This document shows, piece after piece, positions 1 through 7,800 of a stretch of 12,636 bases of DNA. The position numbers and the translations under genes are program-made. The notes under the pieces are model-generated. The model searched no databases, was not told the origin of the DNA, and was given only the letters and a program-made list of their open reading frames with translations. This DNA is from Bacteroidota bacterium. GTDB taxonomy: Bacteria > Bacteroidota > Bacteroidia > AKYH767-A > 2013-40CM-41-45. The stretch's first letter is position 1. Each line of letters opens with the position of its first letter. The stretch is taken from the NCBI GenBank assembly GCA_016711505.1, contig JADJSV010000015.1:1-12636 (forward strand), read 5' to 3'.

Positions 1-113
1 ACACAAGTAGAACCATTTAAAATTAAAGATGATGCATTCCGGTATGTTCAGGAAATAGCTTTCGATATCAATTTTGAATACAATAGACAAAATGTTACAG
101 TTAAAAGGAAAAG

Positions 114-602
114 TTGAGAGAAACGTTTTTACGCCAGTCACACTTGATTTTCAATTCAAATTATCTTGAACATTTACCTACTCAGAGTAAACGTATTTTA
201 CGAGACAATAAAGCCAATTCCTATATTCCATTTCTCAATACGATATTACAAGTAACTAAAACCGGAATAACACTAATAAGTTATTTCGAATTAAAAGACA
301 CATGTATTTGGGAAAATCATATCATAAAAAGTGATTTTATATTAAACAACAACTTTGAAACATGCCATTTTAATATATTCTTAAAGAATGTCACCAACCA
401 TGATCCAGAAAGGTACAAATCAATAATTTCAACAATAGGGTACCTGTTGCACAATTATCAGTCGCCAAAAAATGCTCAGGCAGTAATTTTCTATGATGAG
501 ACGATAACCGATTTTGAAAATCCTCAAGGAGGTACAGGCAAGGGTTTATTTGTGCAAGGTCTAAAGCAAATTAGAAATGTAACGATTGATGGAAAAAAAT
601 GA
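114..602 (+). CDS. Primase-helicase fragment with Walker A motif
   Basis: This is the second frame segment of the broken helicase. It opens at a TTG that is not a real start: the preceding frame (1-117, ending in VTVKRKS and a stop) joins it if the A4 run at 109-112 has a fifth A, giving VKRKKLRETF. The segment ends with GGTGKGLFVQGLKQIRN, the nucleotide-binding P-loop, then DGKK and a stop at 600-602. Adding one A to the A7 run just before that stop carries the frame directly into the next segment. It is unlikely to be an independent 162-residue protein. Confidence 0.6.
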   Translation: MRETFLRQSHLIFNSNYLEHLPTQSKRILRDNKANSYIPFLNTILQVTKTGITLISYFELKDTCIWENHIIKSDFILNNNFETCHFNIFLKNVTNHDPERYKSIISTIGYLLHNYQSPKNAQAVIFYDETITDFENPQGGTGKGLFVQGLKQIRNVTIDGKK

Positions 603-790
603 ATTTAGATGATAGATTCCGATGGCAGGACATTGACGACCAAACTCAAATTATGGTAATTGATGATCCAAAACCTTCACTTGATTTCAGCTCATTTCAC
701 TCGTGCCTTACTACCGGAGGGAGCATTGAAAAAAAGAACCAGCCTCAATTTTCGATAAAACCAGAGGATTCACCTAAAATGCACTACTAA
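599..790 (+). CDS. Primase-helicase fragment with Walker B motif
   Basis: Third frame segment of the broken helicase. It holds DDRFRWQDID followed by IMVIDDPKP, where the two Asp residues fit a Walker B site, then TTGGSIEKKN and FSIKPEDSPK. The frame is lost at about 776-783; the continuation (TTNSIVKGEGSTNKRR) runs in another frame from about 783 to 920. The ATG at 599 is internal and overlaps the previous stop. No separate function should be inferred. Confidence 0.55.
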   Translation: MNLDDRFRWQDIDDQTQIMVIDDPKPSLDFSSFHSCLTTGGSIEKKNQPQFSIKPEDSPKMHY

Positions 791-910
791 CTCCATAGTA
801 AAAGGTGAAGGATCTACGAACAAACGTAGACAACACATTATCGAATTTTCTAACTACTATCAAAAATTCATTATTAATGGTTTAGAGGAGCCCATTATTC
901 AAGAGCACGG

Positions 911-1288
911 GTGTTTGTTTTTGATAAAGAGGATTGGTTAGAGGAAGAATGGAATATGTTTTATAATTTAATGATATCTGGACTGACCCTATACTTTCAA
1001 ATTGGATTACACTCTTATGAATTAAAAAATGTAGATCAAAACAAATTAATTCAATCTACAAACAATGATTTCAATGAATGGTCGGTAAACCAAAATTTTG
1101 AATTAAATAAGCAATACTTGACGACTGAACTATACAATGATTTTCAATCAATCTATTATGGCGACAACAAGGAGTTCCAACAAAGAAAATTTACAAATTG
1201 GTTGAAAAAATATGCCCTATCAAAAAATTGGAAATTGACAATTAAGCGTTCTAATGGAAATTCAATATTTATTTTTAATAGCCTTTAA
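911..1288 (+). CDS. Primase-helicase C-terminal fragment
   Basis: Last segment of the broken helicase. The GTG at 911 is internal: adding one T to the T5 run at 918-922 joins the preceding frame as CLFFDKEDWLEEEWNMFYNL, a smooth continuation with the Trp-Asn-x-Phe-Tyr pattern common after the ATPase core in this family. The C-terminal part (WLKKYALSKNWKLTIKRSNG) looks like a small winged-helix or tail region, but I cannot confirm this. The stop is TAA at 1286-1288, inside the left arm of a 13-bp inverted repeat. Confidence 0.55.
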   Translation: MFVFDKEDWLEEEWNMFYNLMISGLTLYFQIGLHSYELKNVDQNKLIQSTNNDFNEWSVNQNFELNKQYLTTELYNDFQSIYYGDNKEFQQRKFTNWLKKYALSKNWKLTIKRSNGNSIFIFNSL

Positions 1289-1372
1289 GTCTCTTAGTGT
1301 CTATAACTAAAAGTGTATCTATAAATTATCAATACACACTCCCCTTTCCAATGCAAATCAAGAGACTTAAAG
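1283..1372. repeat. 13-bp perfect inverted repeat at the end of the helicase gene
   Basis: CTTTAAGTCTCTT at 1283-1295 is matched exactly by its reverse complement at 1360-1372, with 64 nt between. The left arm contains the helicase stop codon. A smaller pair, GTGTAT (1313-1318) and ATACAC (1332-1337), lies inside and could form its own hairpin. There is no clear T-tract after the outer arms, so it is not a simple terminator. It sits between convergent genes and could be a transcript-end structure or the boundary of a mobile element. Confidence 0.6.
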
Positions 1373-1466
1373 ACTTCTTAATAAAATAGTAAATAAAAAA
1401 AATCCTTGTTCCTTTAAAAGTTAAGATTCTGTTATGAATATGAATAGAAATGTTTCGGTATTTTTT

Positions 1467-2066
1467 CTAAAGAGAATTATAGTCGAAGTTTATAATTTTG
1501 AATTCCGGAGCCTTTATTTCATTATAGCTAAAAGAATATCGCATTTCTTCAGGAAAAACAGGAAAACGGACTCTAAAGTAATCACCAATTGCAGTCTCCA
1601 TTCCATTCCCTTCACCATCTAATAATAAATAATCATTTCCAGGGATAAAACTTTCAGTCAGGAATTGCGCAGACAACACTGCAACAAGTCCACAAATTGA
1701 ATCAATAAGATTGCTCAGATTTGCTTTTGCGAATTCAATATTTCGCTGATGCTTGACTTTATTATAAGATTTATACCATTCTAACCCTTTTCCAATTGCC
1801 CAATTTGCAAAAGGCTTTCGAGTACCACATTGACCTTCCCATATTGGCAATGCAACTTCATACTCTGATAACAGATGTGACACATTGACCTTTTTATAAT
1901 CATCCATATTCAAGTCTGTTGCCTTATTATACCCATTCTCCATTAAAATCGCATTTAAATTAGCTTCAACTTCAATACAGCATCGGATAAATAGTTCGTG
2001 AATCCTGTATGAAAAACATAGTTGATTCAGGTCAGTTGGCTCGACAAAATCAAATAAATTCTGCAA
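1467..2066 (-). CDS. Unrecognised soluble protein with NxxKH motif, possibly HEPN-like
   Basis: A protein of at least 199 residues with no signal peptide or membrane segment. It is mostly predicted-helical in appearance, with the motif YNKVKHQR at residues 101-108 followed by a hydrophobic helix (SNLIDSICGLVAVLSAQF). The N-x-x-K-H pattern before a long helix resembles HEPN-like accessory proteins of phages and islands, but the classic R-x4-6-H motif is not clear, so a nuclease role is only a guess. The first in-frame start is TTG at 2066. The frame stays open upstream to 2144 with protein-like sequence (NPQHFVRPLFILQKDLQ), so the true N-terminus is probably longer. No in-frame ATG exists there; adding one base near 2112 would link it to the ATG at 2170. 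It converges on the helicase remnant and is separated from the T9SS gene by about 300 bp. Confidence 0.6.
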   Translation of the reverse strand: MQNLFDFVEPTDLNQLCFSYRIHELFIRCCIEVEANLNAILMENGYNKATDLNMDDYKKVNVSHLLSEYEVALPIWEGQCGTRKPFANWAIGKGLEWYKSYNKVKHQRNIEFAKANLSNLIDSICGLVAVLSAQFLTESFIPGNDYLLLDGEGNGMETAIGDYFRVRFPVFPEEMRYSFSYNEIKAPEFKIINFDYNSL

Positions 2067-2363
2067 ATCCTTTTGAAGAATAAATAATGGCCTAACAAAG
2101 TGTTGAGGATTCTGGCATAATCCAGATGTAACAAGTAGGCAGATTTACCATCATTAGCATAAAGTACCATCTGCAAATTGTCTTACAGTTCTCTTAAAAG
2201 GAAATTTAATGGCCATTCAATTACTTTTGTGCTTTCAATTGAAGAATGATCTGTTTTTACATAGTATGCCGACTAACAAATGAAAACCTTTGGCTAATCG
2301 AGTATTGTTTGTGACAGATATTTGGAATTGATTTATTCAATTTGTCTGATTTTTTATAATCTG
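2067..2363. other. Intergenic gap between NxxKH gene and T9SS gene
   Basis: The right-hand part of this stretch (2067-2144) is probably the missing N-terminal coding sequence of the minus-strand gene that ends at 1467. From about 2266 down to 2171 a minus-strand frame reads KTDHSSIESTKVIEWPLNF then LLREL and a TAA, followed by DNLQ and the ATG at 2170. It looks protein-like and could be remnant coding sequence, but the stop cannot be removed by a single-base insertion. A weak 6-bp hairpin (AATTGA 2326-2331 / TCAATT 2337-2342) follows the T9SS gene without a T-tract. I see no tRNA or clear promoter. Confidence 0.35.
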
Positions 2364-3863
2364 CTATGGTTTCACAATTTTCCCAGTCAATTTTTCTTTC
2401 TCAGTAAAAATTGTAATCAAATAAAGACCTGATGCAAAATCATTCATCGGTAGATCACGCGAGAAGTAACCATTTGTAGCGATGCTTCCTTCAGAATAAA
2501 CCATTCGACCTGAAATATCCATTACAATTAATTTCAGTTGCGAACCTTTTAATCCGTTTGCATTGATAAATGCGGTTTGCCATGCATGGTGATAAAAAAC
2601 ACTGAGAGATGAAGTTTTTTGTGATAATGTTTCATCTATAGAAGTAACTGTATCGCATATGCTGTTTGTAATTGGTCCTAAGGCATAATCAGGGTTATTT
2701 GGAAATTGGGAATAGCTCCTTTTCCCTCCCAGATAAAAAGAGTATGGCTGAAAATTACAACTTGAACCAATTGAATCCGGCGATTGAATTACTCCGACAT
2801 TCATGTTTATATTATTATACATACTATCAGCATACGGAAAATAATTCTGAACTCCATTGTAATAAATATTGGCTACATAAATTCTTTTGTCTGGTCCGAG
2901 TTTTAACATGCCCGCTTCGTAAACTGAAGGTGGATAAGTATAAATATGTATTGTATCTTTTGTCAATCGAATATTGGTATCCGCCAGGTTATATTGGAAA
3001 AGATAGCTCGTATCAGGAGAACTGGTATTTGTTGAAACATATAATATAGAATCATTCGGAGATATAGCTGCTCCACCAATCAAAGGAGTTTCAAAACTTT
3101 GTGAAATGTTTATTGGGTTTGAAATTACTCCTGTGCATCGGTCAAAATCAAACAACTCAATTATACCAGCTCCACCAGTGGCAACAAGCTTTGAACCATT
3201 ACTGTTAAAAAAGAGTTGCTTACGAAAACCCGGATGCAACGAGCCTGCTTTTTGAATAGTGTAATTATTGATACCAGTCGGGTCAATTAAATAACTATAG
3301 AATGTATCTGAAGGGGCTATGTTTCGCCGGAAAAACAACCACCAGTCCCGCCCATTACCATGTTTAATAGCCGTTAAACCATCATCAATTTTAAATGGTT
3401 GAAGCCGGATATTTTTCTGTGTTACTGCTCCTAATCCACCATTCAAATTCATATCGACTAAAGAATAGTAAAGTCCCGAATCGCCACTATTAGTTACTCC
3501 AATTGAAAACAAGTAAAAAGTATTATTACCACTAGGATTAGGCACGATCACTAATTCATAGAACCATCCCTGTCCTACAATTGAATCACCGTTTTGCATC
3601 AATTGGTGATTACTTGACCACACTTGTGTTGTATTTCCAATTCTGCCCGCCTGCGCATTCGCATAAAATAAAAGCGAACCACTAGTATCTGCAATTGAAC
3701 AACAACTTCCTCTGTTTCTGACGCTAGATGTAAATGTCGTCGGTGGTGACTGATTAAAATCAATTCCGGCACTATCTCCAAAACACCAGATATTGCCTTG
3801 CTTTTGGGAGTACAAACTGAAATAATTCAGTGTTAAGAATAATATGATCAGAATTTTTTTCAT
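2364..3863 (-). CDS. Secreted protein with T9SS type A sorting domain, probably beta-propeller-like
   Basis: A 499-residue protein from the ATG at 3863. This start puts MKKILIILFLTLNYFSLYSQ at the N-terminus, a standard signal peptide. An ATG six codons upstream (3881) is in frame but lies inside the terminator hairpin and would place MRPVFS before the signal peptide. The mature part begins QGNIWCFGDSAGIDFN and continues with repeated beta-rich segments (LLFYANAQ, YELVIVPNPSG, LYYSLVDM, LYVSTNT, DKRIYVANIYY), as in a well-populated Bacteroidota family that looks like a WD40/YVTN-type propeller. The last 75 or so residues (LKLIVMDISGRMVYSE ... GLYLITIFTEKEKLTGKIVKP, split here) match a T9SS type A sorting domain, which directs export through the outer membrane. 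The protein is probably cell-surface attached or released; no enzymatic motif is visible. The frame is intact, unlike its larger neighbour. Confidence 0.85.
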   Translation of the reverse strand: MKKILIILFLTLNYFSLYSQKQGNIWCFGDSAGIDFNQSPPTTFTSSVRNRGSCCSIADTSGSLLFYANAQAGRIGNTTQVWSSNHQLMQNGDSIVGQGWFYELVIVPNPSGNNTFYLFSIGVTNSGDSGLYYSLVDMNLNGGLGAVTQKNIRLQPFKIDDGLTAIKHGNGRDWWLFFRRNIAPSDTFYSYLIDPTGINNYTIQKAGSLHPGFRKQLFFNSNGSKLVATGGAGIIELFDFDRCTGVISNPINISQSFETPLIGGAAISPNDSILYVSTNTSSPDTSYLFQYNLADTNIRLTKDTIHIYTYPPSVYEAGMLKLGPDKRIYVANIYYNGVQNYFPYADSMYNNINMNVGVIQSPDSIGSSCNFQPYSFYLGGKRSYSQFPNNPDYALGPITNSICDTVTSIDETLSQKTSSLSVFYHHAWQTAFINANGLKGSQLKLIVMDISGRMVYSEGSIATNGYFSRDLPMNDFASGLYLITIFTEKEKLTGKIVKP

Positions 3864-3865
3864 AG

Positions 3866-3895
3866 AAAAAACAGGACGCATAAATGCGACCTGTT
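3866..3895 (-). terminator. Rho-independent terminator after the giant T9SS gene
   Basis: On the minus strand AACAGG (3895-3890) pairs with CCTGTT (3875-3870) and CGCA (3888-3885) with TGCG (3880-3877), with one T-T mismatch and a TTTA loop, followed by a T6 run (3871-3866). It starts 8 nt after the TGA of the giant gene (3904-3906). It ends only 2 nt before the ATG of the next gene at 3863, so it fills the whole gap and may also act on that gene's leader. Confidence 0.8.
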
Positions 3896-3903
3896 AAAGT
3901 TAA

Positions 3904-4809
3904 TCATTTTACGATTACCAGCTTTTGATAATCAACAATTTTCTCATCAATTATGAAACGGCAATTATATACCCCATTCTTAAATCCCGATGTCTTTATT
4001 GAATGATAGGTCGTTAGTATTTCCGATGCAAAAATCATTTTATTCAATTGATCATAAATTTCAAATACACCTTTCTCTTCTTGCTTTAAAGGGTACTCAT
4101 AAATGACAGTTTCACTGGCAGGATTTGGATATAATTTTCCGAATCCCTCTTCGCCTTTTACAATCGGATTACGTTTTCGTAAGGATATCATGTTATCTTC
4201 TATATCCAAATGAAGTATTGCACGAGCCCAGTAAACAGCTTCACCTCCTGATGATGGATATTGAAAAGCAATGTTCTCCAAAAGAGATATCTGAAGTGAA
4301 TCCGGTAAGGTATCATTCATTTCGCAATGCAAATAAATTTCATTTACTATTTTTTTATTTTCTTCAATTGTATTTTGATGAACAATGGTAAGATTTTTTA
4401 AATATGCCTGTGCAAAATCACTATTCTTTACGAAATCCTTTACATCATCAAATGCTCCAATATTTCCTGTTCGAAGCGAGTTATAGAGTTGCTGAAAAAC
4501 CTGATCCTCCGGTAAACCTCGATTGAGCAATGAAGGATTTTCCTTTATTTTTTCATAGAAAAACTCCTTGTTTTCATATTTCATTTCGCCATTGAAATCA
4601 GAATATTGTATCAAATCATAGGCAATGTCTTTTAAATCTTCTTCTATATTATTGCTGATCTGAACAAGGGTTGGATCTGGACAAGAACCATGTGGAGTTA
4701 AATCAATATCGTTAATAAAATTTGCAATATGCGGATTAGGATTATAATTGTTATCTATCGATGCATCATAATACCAGTTAATACCATTCAAAGGATTATC
4801 ACCCCACAC
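3904..4809 (-). CDS. C-terminal fragment of the giant T9SS protein with sorting domain
   Basis: The frame is open upstream of the ATG at 4809 and continues the sequence WNNQVDPSWYRVWGDNPLNG, so this is not an independent start. A helical linker (roughly residues 50-190 of the fragment, rich in Glu, Asn and Leu) follows. The last 80 or so residues begin GKLYPNPASETVIYEYP, the typical YPNPA entry of T9SS type A sorting domains, and run through FEIYDQLNKMIFASE and GVYNCRFIIDEKIVDYQKL to a terminal VIVK. There is no signal peptide here; export depends on the one at 10395. TGA at 3904-3906 is followed by the terminator. Confidence 0.8.
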   Translation of the reverse strand: MWGDNPLNGINWYYDASIDNNYNPNPHIANFINDIDLTPHGSCPDPTLVQISNNIEEDLKDIAYDLIQYSDFNGEMKYENKEFFYEKIKENPSLLNRGLPEDQVFQQLYNSLRTGNIGAFDDVKDFVKNSDFAQAYLKNLTIVHQNTIEENKKIVNEIYLHCEMNDTLPDSLQISLLENIAFQYPSSGGEAVYWARAILHLDIEDNMISLRKRNPIVKGEEGFGKLYPNPASETVIYEYPLKQEEKGVFEIYDQLNKMIFASEILTTYHSIKTSGFKNGVYNCRFIIDEKIVDYQKLVIVK

Positions 4810-7800
4810 CCTGTACCAACTCGGATCTACCTGATTATTCCAATAATTATCCCATGATTCAGTTGGGACCCTTGATCAGATTGTGAAGAATTATCTAAGA
4901 ACACACCATTGAAATTATCGAGCATTACATTGCAATGCAATTCAGTGTTCTCACATTGACCACCAAATTTAATGCCTTGTCCCATCTTACGAAGGTTGTT
5001 TCCATAAACATACGCATTCGTCGTTTTGTCTATTGAAATTCCACGCATGATTTCCGGCATTGAAGGATCGGGATCGATGTAGCGATAGACTTCATTCAAC
5101 AACACATAACTATCATTGCAATTTTCTAAAGAGATGGCTTCATTAAAGCCTAATGTTGTCAGAGTGGAATTATCAGCAAAGAAATATATTCTGTTTCTTT
5201 TGCCCACAATTGCTTTTGGAACGTTGCGACAGAGAATTCCTGTTGTAGCATTAAAAATCCAGTTCGATTCAATACGAAGGTCAATGGAATTACTGCTTGG
5301 ATTTTCAACTCTGATTGCTGTGTTTTTAATAACATCAGGAGTAATTGGATAGTTGAAATAATTATTATTTATTTCAATATTCCCGCTGTTATCATAACAA
5401 TGAACACCCGTTCTGAATTGTCGTATCATGTTATTGTTAATTTTAAGATTACTGCATCGCGCAACATAGATTCCGGCGTAATTACTTGAAATACTATTAT
5501 TGTCAATATTCAATCCAATAATTTTATTGGCCGATATTCCTATTCTCCAGTTTGATATTGAATTATTATTAGGCACAGCAGGAGATCCGATCCTAATCGA
5601 TTGCAAAAAATTACCACTTGTTCCTGAAGCAGAAATTGCTGTACATTTGATTGGATAGTTAAAAGTATATGGTAGAACTTCAAAATTATTATTATACACT
5701 TCTATATCACTTGAAACAATATTTAATCCAATTTTTGCATTTCTTATATTATTCAAGAAACCCTGCCCTATCCCGGTGCCCATAACAAGACCTGAAACAT
5801 TTTCAACTACAATGTGAGAACTTGTCAATTCTCCGACATGCGGAAGTTTAGAAATCTGTCCGGTAGTACAATCAAAAGTTGAAGATCGTATCCATGTAGT
5901 GCTCTGGTCATATGCTCCTGTTAGAAAATGAATTCCAATAAAATTATGGTCAAATGTACCATTGTCCAATTGCAAATTACCTTTATTCATTAAAACTGCT
6001 TCTAAGGCATCTTCTATTCTTGAGTCTTGAATTATTATTGTACCACCGTTATTAATAATTCCGTTCCACATATTTGCACATGCATGCAAGTAACTATTTG
6101 TTGAGATAGTTAGAACTCCTGTTGACTGTACCGTAATTTTCCGGCTTGAACTTATGGTTAAATCAAGGTTTGCAAAATGTACATTAGAATGAATTTCTAC
6201 ATCATGATCTAAACTTTTTATACCGAAATAATATCCGGAGGGAATAATGGTAACTTGTGAACCTACAATTTCCCCACTAGGAACATAACAACAATTTATA
6301 TCATCAGTTACTGTTACTGAAGTGGGGCTTTGACAACCGTTTCCGTCAGAAACAGTATACGGATATGTTCCCGCTAACACTGAAAAATTTCCTACACCAG
6401 TATATGATCCAGTACCACCTGATGCTGTAACTTGAACAGTTGAATAACCTCCTGTACATCCAAGTTGAATTACTGTTGCCGATGCAACAAGTAGTGTTGG
6501 TTCTGAAACCGTTATCGTTGTTGATGTAGAACATCCATTTGCATCACTAACAGGGTAAGTGTACGTTCCTGCTGTGACAGTAAACGAACCAGTTCCTGTG
6601 TATGGAGCTGTTCCGCCAGTAGCAGTCACAGTAACTGTTGATGAGCCACCATTACAAAGAATTGTAGTAGCAGATGATGATGCTGCCAATGCACTTGGTT
6701 CATTCACAGTAATTGAAGTTGTTAAAGAACAACCATTATCATCTGTTACTGTATAGCTATAAGTTCCAGCTGCTACAGTGAAAGTTCCAGTTCCGGAATA
6801 CGGAGCTGTTCCACCCGTTGCTGAAACTGTTACTGTCGTTGATCCACCATTACAGGCAATTGAAGTCCCTTGTGTTGAAGATGCAATTAATGCTGATGCA
6901 GGTTGAGAAATTGTAATTGAACCTGTTGCAACACATCCACTCGCATCCGTTACTGTTACATTATAGATGCCTGCAGCTAATCCACTTATTGTAGCTGTAG
7001 TAGTTGCATTCGGATCATCCCATAGATAAGTAAATGTTCCTGTTCCGCCACTTGTAACTGAAACCGATCCTTCACCATCTTGCATGCCAAAGCATGTTAC
7101 ATCTTGTTGAGTGGTCTGTAGATTGATTGCTGATCCCGTACCTGTAATGGTGACCTGATCCTCTGTTGTGCAATTATTATCGTCTGTAACAATTATAGTG
7201 TATTGGCCTGGACATGCATTTGATAATGTGGCATTCGATCCGCTTAATACCCAAGGAGCGCTAACAGAAAATGGAGGGAAATCTCCATCAACAAAAAATG
7301 TTGCCAATCCGGTGCAACCACAATCAGAAGTTAAATTCGATGGTTGAATAGGGTCAAGAATTATATCATTCGGACTACTTACTTGAGTAGATGCGGTTGA
7401 AGTACATCCATTGTTATCAGTGACCCTTACTTCATATGTTCCAAATCCGAGATTCGCAATTGACAAGGATGTTTGAGCCGGAATTGTATTCCACAAATAC
7501 TGATAAGGTGATGAACCACCTGCAACTGAAACACTTGCTGAACCAGTTTCACTATTGAAACATCCGGTAGCATCAGATGAACTCATTGTCAAATTCATTG
7601 AAAGCGGATTCCCTACTGAAACCATCTGAGTTCCCCAGTTACAGGAACCATCAGAAATTCTTATGAAATAATTTCCAGCACTAAATCCAGGAATCGTATA
7701 AGGTAAACTGTGATATTCGTCAAAGAGAATTGTTGGAACTTGAATACGATATAATCCGATTGCACCTGAAATACTTAGTTCAATCGTTCCATTAACTCCA

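Larger units (their letters stand above)
1..1288 (+). pseudogene. Primase-helicase (DUF5906-like, SF3 helicase) fragment, 5' end outside window, frame broken
   Basis: Read across four frame changes, this stretch gives one continuous helicase-like protein. The order is a leader ending near VTVKRK, a segment with the Walker A motif GGTGKG (Lys codon 540-542), a Walker B-like motif MVIDDPKP (Asp-Asp codons 662-667), the sensor-like TTN (783-791) followed by GEGSTNKRRQ with likely arginine-finger residues, then an acidic/aromatic C-terminal region ending at 1288. From memory, this order and spacing match primase-helicase proteins of the DUF5906 type, which unwind DNA during replication of phages and integrative elements. 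Frame changes lie near 109-113, 599, 776-783 and 917-922. Three are repaired by adding one A or T in a run of A4, A7 or T5; the one near 780 needs two extra bases or one fewer. The gene start lies upstream of the window. Family assignment is fairly sure; whether it is truly dead is not. Confidence 0.75.

Noticed and set aside
2091..2280. Integron attC-like core GCCTAAC near 2092 and CTAACAAATG near 2273
   Set aside because: No matching GTTRRRY partner at attC-like distance and no imperfect palindrome between the cores; no integrase in the window.
6300..6854. CRISPR array because of regular spacing
   Set aside because: The 198-bp period is coding, in frame, and the units are similar throughout, without short identical repeats and unique spacers.
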